A DNA stretch of 18,287 nt from Spirochaetaceae bacterium (GTDB lineage: Bacteria > Spirochaetota > Spirochaetia > Treponematales > Breznakiellaceae): positions 1-18,287 of the forward strand of contig JAIRXO010000192.1 in NCBI GenBank assembly GCA_031268255.1, in the 5' to 3' direction. Positions within the stretch are counted from its first letter, which is position 1; each line of letters starts with the position of its first letter. The position numbers were made by a program, and so were the translations under genes. Shown here piece by piece: positions 8,237 to 15,239 of the stretch. The notes under the pieces were generated by a model, which searched no databases, was not told the DNA's origin, and worked only from the letters and a program-made list of their open reading frames with translations.

Positions 8237-8769
8237 TCGCCGGTTTCGTCCTGAATATCAGGGGGAACGCCGCTTTCCGTAGGGCGGTTTAATTCAAGCT
8301 GGATGACTATGCGGGCATTCTGGCCGTTCCGTTCCGAACCCAGGGGGAAGAACAGTATTTTTTCGCTGAACTCAAAGGGCATGGTCCGCATGGTTGTCTG
8401 GTAGCGGACCCCTTCGCCGGGAACTTCGATCCATACCTGGCTCTGGGCTGTTAAAAGTTTTTCGCCCCGTCTGCTCACATAGGGGGTAAAGAGGACTTCC
8501 ACAACGATGTTTTGGCCCACTATTTTTATTGAAACAGGTCTCCCCGGCAGGGTAACACGGGAGATTGGCTCGTTCCAGACGACCTCCTGGCTTTGCTCCT
8601 CTATGCCCGGACTGATGGTAAACACAATGGTCCGCCTGGTAAGCCCGGGAAACAGTTCCTCAAGGCGCTGGTCCTGGGCGCAAAGCTGCCCCCTGCCGAG
8701 TAACGCCGTAAAAAGGAAGGCTCCCAGGGACGCGAGAAATTTAAGGCGGACAGGCGGGCCGGGCATCAT
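8233..8769 (-). CDS. Exported protein of unknown function between anti-sigma factor and lipoprotein (178 aa)
   Basis: I do not recognise the family. The N-terminus is a signal peptide (hydrophobic LASLGAFLFTALLG, likely cut after LCAQ at about residues 29-32). The mature part of about 145 residues is mostly predicted beta strand, with alternating hydrophobic residues as in VSIKIVGQNIVVEVLF, and a charged polar tail. There are no cysteines in the mature part. Both ends overlap neighbours by 4 bp (ATGA), upstream with the anti-sigma factor and downstream with the TIG/transglutaminase-like lipoprotein. This indicates translational coupling. Inference: it is a periplasmic component, perhaps a partner or ligand sensor of the anti-sigma factor or of the lipoprotein. 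Confidence 0.8.
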   Translation of the reverse strand: MMPGPPVRLKFLASLGAFLFTALLGRGQLCAQDQRLEELFPGLTRRTIVFTISPGIEEQSQEVVWNEPISRVTLPGRPVSIKIVGQNIVVEVLFTPYVSRRGEKLLTAQSQVWIEVPGEGVRYQTTMRTMPFEFSEKILFFPLGSERNGQNARIVIQLELNRPTESGVPPDIQDETGE

Positions 8770-9377
8770 CGGGACTGGTTTCTCCGGGAATAATCTACGG
8801 CCCTGATAAGGGTCGGTTCTCCCGAACTGGCAAAATTCCTGCTTTCGGGGAGACGTATGATGACAATGTCGCCGTCAGTATTCTGGCTTCCCAAATATTG
8901 AAGCGCGCGGGACATATCCGATACGGGAATGATATCCTGTATATCCGACTCTATACCGGCCATCTGGTCCTGCCGGGGCGGGGTGAAAAGGGGGCGTGAG
9001 GCGAAAAAGGCGGCGGCGAGTATGAGGAGCAGGACCGCGGCGGCGGCGGGGAAGGGTATGGAAAGGCGGCGCCTCCACAGCGAAGGATGGGTCTCCACGG
9101 GGGATGGCCGGGTTTCCGGGACTCCGGCATATATGCTTTTTTCGAGCTTTTCCCGCAGCCGCGCCTGTACCCGCGTCCGGGCAGAAGCAAGCCTGTTTTC
9201 AAACGCGCTGTCCTGCCCGTCCGAAACACCGTTGAGGATACGGGATACTTCCCTGTAGGTACCGAGACGGTCCCTGCATTCCGCACATTCCGCGAGATGC
9301 TGTTCCATTTTTTCTTTCCAGGGAGAGGGAAGCTCGCCATCAAGGTACACGGAAAGAACTTCATGATCAGGACACAT
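8766..9377 (-). CDS. Transmembrane anti-sigma factor with zinc-binding (ZAS) domain
   Basis: The cytoplasmic N-terminal domain carries the ZAS signature. With the start at 9377 the ligands are H5 and the H-x3-C-x2-C cluster H27, C31, C34, in the segment EQHLAECAECRDRL. A single strongly hydrophobic helix at about 107-127 (PAAAAVLLLILAAAFFASR) precedes a periplasmic tail of about 75 residues. The protein is expected to hold the neighbouring ECF sigma factor inactive at the membrane. I chose ATG 9377 because AAGG lies 9 bp upstream. An ATG at 9386 would add three residues but has no SD spacing. The gene overlaps the end of the sigma factor gene by 11 bp, and its own end overlaps the next start by 4 bp. 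Confidence 0.9.
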   Translation of the reverse strand: MCPDHEVLSVYLDGELPSPWKEKMEQHLAECAECRDRLGTYREVSRILNGVSDGQDSAFENRLASARTRVQARLREKLEKSIYAGVPETRPSPVETHPSLWRRRLSIPFPAAAAVLLLILAAAFFASRPLFTPPRQDQMAGIESDIQDIIPVSDMSRALQYLGSQNTDGDIVIIRLPESRNFASSGEPTLIRAVDYSRRNQSR

Positions 9378-9903
9378 AGCCACCATCCTTGGCGATTAGG
9401 CCAGCTAACCGCTCCCGGGCCCTAAAGACCCGGACTTTGACATTCCCTTCGCTTATACCAAGGGTACGTCCGATTTCTTTATAATTCAATCCGGCGTATT
9501 CTTTCAACACCAGAACTGTTTTGAGGTTTTCCGGGAGCTTTTCCAGAGCTTCCTGCATTTCAAGCCGGGTTTCTTCCCTGATATAGTCCCCTTCGCCGGT
9601 TTCGGCCTTGCGGGTATCTTCCCTGAAGGCTTTCTGATAAGCCCGGCGCTCCCGTTCCTTCCGCTTGGCGTAATTGAGGGAGGCGTTTTTGACAACCCTG
9701 ATAAGCCAGTATTTTGCGTCATCAGGGCTGGGGAAGTCCATGTTTTTCTCATGAATTCTGAAAAACGCCTCCTGGCACAAATCCTCCGCGGCTTCTTCGC
9801 TGCCCGATATGCGGTACGCCACGCGGAACAAAATAGGGAAAACCGTCTCGTAAAGACGGTTAAATTCTCCTATATGTATCGTTTTATCCTGTTCTAAAAA
9901 CAA
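9367..9903 (-). CDS. ECF-family RNA polymerase sigma factor (178 aa)
   Basis: This is a two-domain sigma-70 family factor. Region 2 runs from about residue 15 to 85 and includes the -10 recognition segment AEDLCQEAFFRIHE and KYWLIRVVKNASLNYAKR. Region 4 spans about 118-170 with LPENLKTVLVLKEYAGLNYK and the helix-turn-helix EIGRTLGISEGNVKVRVFRARERL. Region 3 is absent, as in ECF factors. The start is a TTG at 9903, chosen because GAGGG lies 6 bp upstream (bases 9910-9914) and no ATG or GTG gives the full region 2. It overlaps the anti-sigma gene and follows cysS by 61 bp. As I recall, T. pallidum has its RpoE-like factor (TP0092) next to cysS. Autoregulation is common in the family; I could not define a matching promoter here. 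Confidence 0.93.
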   Translation of the reverse strand: MFLEQDKTIHIGEFNRLYETVFPILFRVAYRISGSEEAAEDLCQEAFFRIHEKNMDFPSPDDAKYWLIRVVKNASLNYAKRKERERRAYQKAFREDTRKAETGEGDYIREETRLEMQEALEKLPENLKTVLVLKEYAGLNYKEIGRTLGISEGNVKVRVFRARERLAGLIAKDGGYVS

Positions 9904-9964
9904 AATTATCCCTCAAATGTTACAGCGGGAAGCCCCGGCGCACCGGCGGTACAGGGAGGACGCG

Positions 9965-11416
9965 CTATAGCCGTTTCCATACAGTTCCTCCGGGGCCGTC
10001 CTCCAGCGCGATGCCTTTTTCTTTTAGTTCGTCCCTGATACGGTCCGCCGTGGAAAAATCTTTGACCTTTTTGGCCGCCGCCCTTTCGGCGACAAGACGT
10101 TCTATCTCCCTGACGCTTTCTTCGCTTTCCCCGCTACCCTCTTTGCGTTCCAGGGCCGTTTTCCTCAAGTCCAGGCTGAATACGCTGTCCATGGTAAAAG
10201 CGGCGGCAAGGGCGTCCCCGGCCCTGATCCGGGGATTCCGCACCAGGGACCAGAGTTCGGCCAGCGCCCTGGGCGAAGAAAGGTCGTCCTCCAGGGCGGC
10301 CCTGAAATTGTCCAGAGTTTTTTGCGCCTCCCCTCCGCTCTTGTCCTCCGCCCCAGCCGGAAAAGCGCCGGGAATGGCTTCGGCCTGGTCGGAGAGGGCC
10401 TTGACGCGGTCAAGAAGGGAACGCCGGGCGTTGCGGGCGCCGTCCAGAGCCTCAAAGGAGAACTGGAGCTGGCTGCGGTAATGGCCGCCCAGGAGGAAGT
10501 AGCGGTAATCCAGCGCCCCGTAGCCTTCGTCAATGAGGCTCTGGAGGGTGAGGAAGCTCCCCGATGATTTGGACATTTTGCCCTTGTCCATGACCAAAAA
10601 TTCATTATGAACCCAGTACCGTACCCAGGGATGCTTGCCCGTGGCGGCCTCGCTCTGGGCTATTTCGTTTGTATGGTGAATAGGCACATGGTCTATGCCC
10701 CCGGCGTGAATGTCAAACTGTTCGCCCAGGTATTTGATGCTCATGGCGGAACATTCAATATGCCAGCCCGGATAGCCCCTGCCCCAGGGACTGTCCCAGG
10801 AGAGGGCCTGATTTTCAAACTTGCTTTTGGTGAACCACAGCACAAAATCCTGGGGATTGCGCTTGTTTTCGTCCACGCCGGTACGGGCCCCCGCCCTGAG
10901 TTCGTCAAGCCGGAGCAGGGCAAGTTCCCCGTAATGGGGAAAGCGGGAAATATCGAAGTACAGATTGCCCCCGGCCTCATAGGTAAAACCGGCCTTTTCG
11001 ATACGCTTTATGAGTTCTATCATGTCGAAAATATGCTCTGTGGCCTTGGAGACCACCTGGGGCCTCGCTATGTTCATGCGGTCAAGGTCGTCAAAAAACG
11101 CCCTGGTGTAGAATTCGGCGATTTCGAGGACGCTCTTGCCCCGCTCGGCGGCGCTTTTTACCATTTTGTCGTCCCCGGAGTCGTCATCGCCCGAAAGATG
11201 ACCCACGTCGGTAACGTTCATCACATGGTTTACGCCGTAACCAAGGTATTTGAGGGTTTTTACCAGGAGATCGTGGGTAACATAGGCCCTGAGATTTCCT
11301 ATATGGGCGTAGTTGTATACCGTGGGGCCGCAGCCATAGAAACCGACTTTGTCCGGGTTAAAGGGCTGGAAGGGCTCAAGTCTGCGCCCAAGAGTATTAA
11401 AAAGAGTAAGAGCCAT
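9965..11416 (-). CDS. cysS: Cysteinyl-tRNA synthetase (483 aa)
   Basis: Class I aminoacyl-tRNA synthetase that charges tRNA-Cys in the cytosol. The N-terminal GCGPTVYNYAHIGNLRAYV contains the first zinc ligand Cys29 and a HIGN form of the HIGH motif. The zinc site continues with the Cys in WHIECSAM and the His in HAGGIDHVPIHHTNEIAQSE. The KMSKS motif is intact (DKGKMSKSSG, about residue 275). The C-terminal anticodon region ends with AAKKVKDFSTADRIRDEL and EDGPGGTVWKR, typical of the family. I prefer ATG 11416 (MALTLFNTL matches the usual start) to a TTG at 11422. The gene opens the minus-strand series. The next gene, the sigma factor, starts 61 bp downstream. Confidence 0.97.
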   Translation of the reverse strand: MALTLFNTLGRRLEPFQPFNPDKVGFYGCGPTVYNYAHIGNLRAYVTHDLLVKTLKYLGYGVNHVMNVTDVGHLSGDDDSGDDKMVKSAAERGKSVLEIAEFYTRAFFDDLDRMNIARPQVVSKATEHIFDMIELIKRIEKAGFTYEAGGNLYFDISRFPHYGELALLRLDELRAGARTGVDENKRNPQDFVLWFTKSKFENQALSWDSPWGRGYPGWHIECSAMSIKYLGEQFDIHAGGIDHVPIHHTNEIAQSEAATGKHPWVRYWVHNEFLVMDKGKMSKSSGSFLTLQSLIDEGYGALDYRYFLLGGHYRSQLQFSFEALDGARNARRSLLDRVKALSDQAEAIPGAFPAGAEDKSGGEAQKTLDNFRAALEDDLSSPRALAELWSLVRNPRIRAGDALAAAFTMDSVFSLDLRKTALERKEGSGESEESVREIERLVAERAAAKKVKDFSTADRIRDELKEKGIALEDGPGGTVWKRL

Positions 11417-11461
11417 GCGCAAACCGCCTTCACAAGTCCAAAAATGGCAAAACCGCTTTGA

Positions 11462-11493
11462 AAACCGGGGACGGACACGCCGCGAACCGGTTT
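11462..11493. other. Inverted repeat in the cysS leader
   Basis: AAACCGG (11462-11468) and CCGGTTT (11487-11493) form a perfect 7-bp stem with an 18-base loop, about 46-77 bp upstream of the cysS start. It could be an operator or an RNA leader hairpin. No T-box hallmarks are visible. The structure is seen directly; any function is unknown. Confidence 0.3.
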
Positions 11494-11508
11494 GAGCGGA
11501 CTCTGACT

Positions 11509-11537
11509 ACAGTAAGGGAAATTTATGAAAAAATCAA
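11509..11537 (-). promoter_or_regulatory. Weak candidate promoter for cysS
   Basis: On the minus strand, TTGATT (11537-11532) and TACTGT (11514-11509) are separated by 17 bp. This places a start about 85 bp before the cysS ATG. The -10 match is poor, so this is only the best candidate in the 151-bp gap. Confidence 0.25.
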
Positions 11538-11555
11538 CCGTGGGGAATCACGCGG
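11526..11555 (-). terminator. Possible terminator of the PD-(D/E)XK gene
   Basis: Reading the minus strand, CCGCGTG (11555-11549) can pair with CACGG (11542-11538) around a 6-7 base loop with a bulge. TTGATTTTTTC follows. A short GC stem plus a T-run about 15 bp past the stop of the gene ending at 11568 fits a weak intrinsic terminator. The same T-run overlaps the candidate cysS -35 element, so the two readings compete. Confidence 0.35.
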
Positions 11556-11567
11556 CATGAGGCGGCT

Positions 11568-12155
11568 TTACCATTCCCGTATATGATAATTCCCCTCGGG
11601 CCGGATAATGGCAAAGGTATCGCCGGAAGGAACAATAACAAAAAAGCCGTGTTTCAGGGCATAGTTTTTTACCGAATCGCTGGTAACCACTCCCGCGATG
11701 GCGCCAAGGTACTTTCTCTTGTCATGATGCAGATCGGCGTATTCGCGCATCTTTCCCATGCGCTCTATATGCGCGTCTACATCATCCGTGGTGGGGGTGG
11801 TTTTAATTTCGACTATCATAACCTTATCGCCGTTCTGCAAAAAAACATCAACCTCGGCGAAAATACCGTTCTTTTCATCGGTGATTTTATAGTCCCGCGT
11901 CGCGACTTCAAAGGTGAACCCAAGGGATTTGAATTTGGACAGAAGATTGGGAACAACCATGTGTTCGACCATGTCGCCAAAGCGGTTGGTCAGTTCCCCA
12001 ACCCTTTTGTCGGTCTCTTTCATCTGTTCCGCGTTTTTCTCTATTTGTGTGCGCGTTTCCATCAGGGCCGCGCGTGTTTCCATCAGGGCCGCCCAGACCT
12101 TCTCAAAGGTGGGCGGATCATTGAGGTCCGTTGTAAACATTTGTGAGCCGGCCAT
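11568..12155 (-). CDS. PD-(D/E)XK nuclease-like protein, DUF3782 type (195 aa)
   Basis: The N-terminal 60 residues are a charged helical coiled coil (VWAALMETRAALMETRTQ, then KNAEQMKETDKRVGEL). The C-terminal two thirds carry the core of a PD-(D/E)XK fold: FAEVDVFLQNGDKVMIVEIKT has the acidic residues and the ExK of the motif. KYLGAIAGVVTSDSVKNYALKHGFFVIVPSG is the strand-helix pair usual in the DUF3782 group. The family is uncharacterised; nuclease activity is inferred from the fold only. An ideal AGGAGG lies 5 bp before the ATG at 12155. The gene interrupts an otherwise conserved murB-cysS neighbourhood, so it may be a lineage-specific insertion. A possible -10 (TATAGT, 12183-12178) lies just upstream without a good -35. 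Confidence 0.8.
   Translation of the reverse strand: MAGSQMFTTDLNDPPTFEKVWAALMETRAALMETRTQIEKNAEQMKETDKRVGELTNRFGDMVEHMVVPNLLSKFKSLGFTFEVATRDYKITDEKNGIFAEVDVFLQNGDKVMIVEIKTTPTTDDVDAHIERMGKMREYADLHHDKRKYLGAIAGVVTSDSVKNYALKHGFFVIVPSGDTFAIIRPEGNYHIREW
12055..12096. repeat. 21-bp tandem duplication inside the coiled coil
   Basis: Two adjacent 21-bp units (12055-12075 and 12076-12096) share the 17-mer GTTTCCATCAGGGCCGC. On the minus strand they encode the repeated peptide AALMETR. The repeat is exactly seven codons, so gain or loss of a copy would lengthen or shorten the coiled coil by two helical turns without a frameshift. Confidence 0.75.
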
Positions 12156-12233
12156 GCGATCCTCCTATCATTCTTTTACTATAACACCCTTTTACCAAAA
12201 AATGAAATATGCCGCATTGCCCAAGAGCCGTCT

Positions 12234-13184
12234 ATGGAGTACCTTGACATCATGGCAGGAAGAACATCGCCTGAGGACCTGTTCGGGGACCTTGTTTTTA
12301 GCGGGACTTACCGCTTTGACGAACCAATGGCGATGCACACTACCTTTAAGGTGGGAGGCCCCGCGGAACTCTGGATACAACCTGATACAGCCTGTTTCCT
12401 TTCTTTTGTGCCTTCCCTGCTTCGCCGGGCAAAGACCCTGGGTATCCCCGTTTTTATCCTGGGCGGCGGGGCCAATATCGTGGCAGCCGACAGGGGCATA
12501 GAGGGCATAGTTCTGGATACGGGCAAGTGGGCCGGAATGACAGGGCAGATGGAAAAAGGGCGTTTGGCCTTCCTTTCGGGGACCCCGGTTGACCAGGCTG
12601 CCCGCGAGGCCGCTTCGCTCGGACTCGGCGGCCTTGAATTCCTGGCCGGCATGCCCGGGTCCGTAGGCGGCTCTGTATGGATGAACGCCCGCTGCTATGA
12701 GAGCTCTGTTTCCGGGGTTCTCGTGGAAACGGAGATACTCAATGAGGAAGGAATCCCGGAGCGCCTCCCCGCCAAGGCCGCTGATTTCGGCTATAAAAAA
12801 AGCCCTTTTCAGACCAGGGATGTGTTGATCCTTTCCGCTGTTTTCGCCCTTGAAAGCCGTCCGGTTTTTGAACTACAGGCCCGTATGGCCGAACACCGCG
12901 GTGACCGGGAGGCCAAGGGCCACTACCGCTATCCTTCGGCGGGTTCGGCCTTCAAAAACAACCGGGCCTTTGGCAAGCCCACCGGCAAAATCATCGACGA
13001 ACTGGGTCTCAGGGGCCTTAGCCGGGGCGGGGCCTCCATAGCCCCCTGGCACGGAAACCTCCTCATCAATACAGGCGGCGCCACCGCGGCGGACATCAAG
13101 GCCCTCACCGATGAGGTCCGGGAGAGAACATTCGCCGCCCTGGGCATCAAACTGGAGTGCGAAATCCTCTTTGTGGGCTTTTAG
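12234..13184 (+). CDS. murB: UDP-N-acetylenolpyruvoylglucosamine reductase (MurB, 316 aa)
   Basis: FAD-dependent enzyme that uses NADPH to reduce UDP-GlcNAc-enolpyruvate to UDP-MurNAc in peptidoglycan synthesis, in the cytosol. FAD-binding motifs are clear: HTTFKVGGPAELW, FILGGGANIV, and GLEFLAGMPGSVGGSVWMNARCY. The catalytic Ser is S238 in YPSAGSAFKNN. The catalytic Glu lies in the C-terminal LECEILFVG (E308 or E310). The spacing resembles type II MurB proteins, which lack the extra Tyr loop of the E. coli enzyme. The ATG at 12234 has only a weak AAGAG upstream, and an ATG at 12252 is a possible alternative. It is divergent from the PD-(D/E)XK gene, with 78 bp between the starts. Confidence 0.96.
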   Translation: MEYLDIMAGRTSPEDLFGDLVFSGTYRFDEPMAMHTTFKVGGPAELWIQPDTACFLSFVPSLLRRAKTLGIPVFILGGGANIVAADRGIEGIVLDTGKWAGMTGQMEKGRLAFLSGTPVDQAAREAASLGLGGLEFLAGMPGSVGGSVWMNARCYESSVSGVLVETEILNEEGIPERLPAKAADFGYKKSPFQTRDVLILSAVFALESRPVFELQARMAEHRGDREAKGHYRYPSAGSAFKNNRAFGKPTGKIIDELGLRGLSRGGASIAPWHGNLLINTGGATAADIKALTDEVRERTFAALGIKLECEILFVGF

Positions 13185-13211
13185 GCTCCTGTCCGCAAAG
13201 ACAGCCTGAGC
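13185..13211 (+). terminator. Hairpin directly after murB, no T-tract
   Basis: GCTCCTGTC (13185-13193) pairs with GACAG (13200-13204) and GAGC (13208-13211) with a 3-base bulge and a 6-base loop. It starts right after the murB stop. Without a T-run it is at best a weak terminator or an mRNA 3' end stabiliser. The next gene has its own promoter 38 bp further on. Confidence 0.3.
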
Positions 13212-13248
13212 GGTGGAAACATCCGGTTTCAGCACAGGTTTTGCTTGC

Positions 13249-13278
13249 TTGACAAGAAGCGGAAAGGCTTTCTATACT
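13249..13278 (+). promoter_or_regulatory. Strong sigma-70 type promoter of the cNMP-binding-type gene
   Basis: A perfect TTGACA -35 element (13249-13254) and TATACT -10 element (13273-13278) are separated by 18 bp. The predicted start lies about 18-20 bp before the ATG at 13304, next to a GGGGATGG Shine-Dalgarno region. This separates the gene's transcription from murB. Confidence 0.78.
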
Positions 13279-13303
13279 TTGTAAGAGTTCTTGTGGGGAT
13301 GGA

Positions 13304-14536
13304 ATGGCAGGTCAGCTTCAGCTCGCGTTTGTTAATTTTAAGAAAGACTCATATATCATCGTTGAGGGAAAACAGAACGCCGACCATTTTTTCATCATAC
13401 GACAGGGAAAGGTATTGATTTCCAAGGATGTCGAGGTTGTTGAAGAAGAGGGGGGCAATATACTGGGGCCGGGGGATTTCTTCGGCGTTGTGGCTACCAT
13501 GTCGGCGCACAGCCATATCGAGACCGCCCGGGCTCTGACGGATGTTACCCTGATTTCGGTGGCCAAGGACCAATATGGCCAGCTTATCCAGAACAATACC
13601 CCTGTGGCGATGAAGATTATACTCCAGTTTTCCAAGCGCATGCGCTATCTGGACGACGCCCTTACGAGGCTGACGCTGAAAAATACCGGCGACAGCGACG
13701 CGACCCACCTTTTCAAGGTTGGCGAATACTATGCCAAGCAGAGTCAGTACAACCAGGCGTATTACGCGTACCATCAATACATAAAGTACTGCCCCAGGGG
13801 GGAGAACATGCAGCTTGTCCGGGAGCGCATGGCAAAAATTGGCCCCTACGCCAGGATAACGAAATTTGACTATAAACCCGAGGAATTTAACCGGAGTTAT
13901 CCGGCAAACGCCATGATTTTTGCCGAAGGCGAGCCTGGGGATGAGCTTTATATAATTCAGAAAGGTTCGGTGAAAATAACCAAAATAGTGGACAACAACG
14001 AAGTACTTCTTGCCGTACTCAAGACAGGGGACATTTTCGGCGAAATGTCCCTCCTTGAGTCCAAACCCAGGGCGGCGAGCGCGGTGGCCTACGAGGATTG
14101 TGTCGTCCTGGCGGTAAACCGGGTGAATTTTGCCCGCATGATTTCTACCCAGCCCCAGATCATCGCCCGCCTTACCACCCTTTTGTCGGAACGCATCTGG
14201 TTCATCTACAAACAGCTTGCCAATACCCTCATCACCGATCCCCTGGGCCGTATGTATGACGCCCTGTTGATTCAGCTTGAAAAAGACCGCGTGCCCCTTT
14301 CAAGCGCGGGCTATACCTTTGATTTTGGACCCAAAGAGCTGCTCAATATGGTCGGGCTGACCCAGAGCGACGGAGCCCTGGTACTCCGCAAACTGCTTGA
14401 AAACCAGAAGATACGGGTGATTCAGGAAAAAATCAATGTTTCCGATATTTCCGAAGTGGTTAAGCAGACCGAGTATTTTAGAAAGATGCAAAAGATTGAA
14501 AAGTCCCGGCATGGCTCAGGCCGCCCGGCGCTGTAG
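13304..14536 (+). CDS. Double cNMP-binding-domain regulator with TPR-like and winged-helix parts (410 aa)
   Basis: Two cyclic-nucleotide-binding-type beta barrels are present. The first (about 10-115) has PGDFFGVVATM but lacks the Glu and Arg of the phosphate-binding cassette. The second (about 203-320) has the fuller cassette GDIFGEMSLLESKPRAASA at about 241-260, so it is the better candidate to bind ligand. Between them, at about 130-175, is a TPR-like helix pair (HLFKVGEYYAKQSQYNQAYYAYHQY). The C-terminus (about 325-385) resembles a Crp-type winged helix: FGPKELLNMVGLTQSDGALVLRKLLENQKIRV. It is likely a transcription regulator or scaffold; ligand and targets are unknown. As I recall, T. 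pallidum TP0089 next to murB is of this type. Confidence 0.85.
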   Translation: MAGQLQLAFVNFKKDSYIIVEGKQNADHFFIIRQGKVLISKDVEVVEEEGGNILGPGDFFGVVATMSAHSHIETARALTDVTLISVAKDQYGQLIQNNTPVAMKIILQFSKRMRYLDDALTRLTLKNTGDSDATHLFKVGEYYAKQSQYNQAYYAYHQYIKYCPRGENMQLVRERMAKIGPYARITKFDYKPEEFNRSYPANAMIFAEGEPGDELYIIQKGSVKITKIVDNNEVLLAVLKTGDIFGEMSLLESKPRAASAVAYEDCVVLAVNRVNFARMISTQPQIIARLTTLLSERIWFIYKQLANTLITDPLGRMYDALLIQLEKDRVPLSSAGYTFDFGPKELLNMVGLTQSDGALVLRKLLENQKIRVIQEKINVSDISEVVKQTEYFRKMQKIEKSRHGSGRPAL

Positions 14537-14564
14537 TAAACAAGGCTGATTTACGCTTTTTTTT
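14536..14564 (+). terminator. Weak intrinsic terminator after the cNMP-type gene
   Basis: GTAAA (14536-14540) and TTTAC (14550-14554) form a 5-bp AT-rich stem with a 9-base loop, followed by GC and eight T residues (14557-14564). The T-run is good but the stem is weak, so partial readthrough into the next gene is likely. Confidence 0.4.
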
Positions 14565-14591
14565 ACGTCCTTTTTAGCCGATACTGGAAGC

Positions 14592-15239
14592 ATGAATAAG
14601 TCCCTCGCGCTTGCAGCGGCTTTTCTGACGCTTTTTTCCGCGTTTTTTGCCTTTGCCCAGGAGACGGCGGAAGTACCGGACGGCGGAAGCCCGGAACCGC
14701 CCCGGTCTGCCGAAAGCTCCCTTCCCGAAACCCCGGAGGGTGAGGAAGGCGATGAGGGCGCGGAATTTGACGAAAGCGGGCTTCCCCGGAGTTTCAGGCG
14801 TATTGTTCTGGGCATGGACCTTGACGGGCTTAAAGACGCCCTCTCGCGGGACGACTATTTTTACTTCCGGGGCGACCGGGATGTGTCTTTACTCCCCACC
14901 CGCAATGAGACCCTCATTGACACCACCGGTTTTTCCTTTATACGGCGGGCCTATTTCCAGCTCAAGGACGGGGCGGTGTTTATCATGGCCTTTACCCTGG
15001 ACCCGGAAATGCTTGACCATTATTCGGTGTTTACATCCTTTGTGCGGAAATACGGCGAACCCGGAATCCTCGACCCCAAACAGGCCGTGTGGACTTCAGG
15101 ACAGACAAGGGTATCCATCGAACGCCCCCTGACGGTAAAATATATTGACTTGGGGGTGTTCAATGAACTGGTCAATGAGTCCGAAGTCCGGGAATCCTCT
15201 GAAGTGTACCGCCGCCAGGAATTCCTCGATTCGTTCTGA
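14592..15239 (+). CDS. Exported protein of unknown function (215 aa)
   Basis: I do not recognise the family. The signal peptide (SLALAAAFLTLFSAFFAFAQ) is followed by an acidic, Pro- and Glu-rich low-complexity stretch (about 23-62) with no predicted fold. A compact domain of about 150 residues then begins at SFRRIVLGMDLDGLKDALSRDD. The opening phrase resembles small periplasmic domains that follow the pattern G-DLDGLKxAL and end in FVRKYGEP, seen in other exported proteins of treponemes. A lone GGAAG lies only 1 bp before the ATG, too close for a normal Shine-Dalgarno sequence. A GATACT at 14580-14585 would put the transcription start at about the ATG, so a leaderless mRNA is possible. The downstream DUF192 gene overlaps or abuts its end. 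Confidence 0.8.
   Translation: MNKSLALAAAFLTLFSAFFAFAQETAEVPDGGSPEPPRSAESSLPETPEGEEGDEGAEFDESGLPRSFRRIVLGMDLDGLKDALSRDDYFYFRGDRDVSLLPTRNETLIDTTGFSFIRRAYFQLKDGAVFIMAFTLDPEMLDHYSVFTSFVRKYGEPGILDPKQAVWTSGQTRVSIERPLTVKYIDLGVFNELVNESEVRESSEVYRRQEFLDSF

Noticed and set aside
10607..11461. 284-codon open frame on the plus strand
   Set aside because: It is antisense to cysS over nearly its whole length. The translation has no family features.
11525..11560. 11-codon plus-strand ORF (MKKSTVGNHAA) with AAGGG 6 bp upstream
   Set aside because: Too short to support, lies between two minus-strand genes, has no downstream gene to regulate on its strand, and overlaps the candidate terminator.
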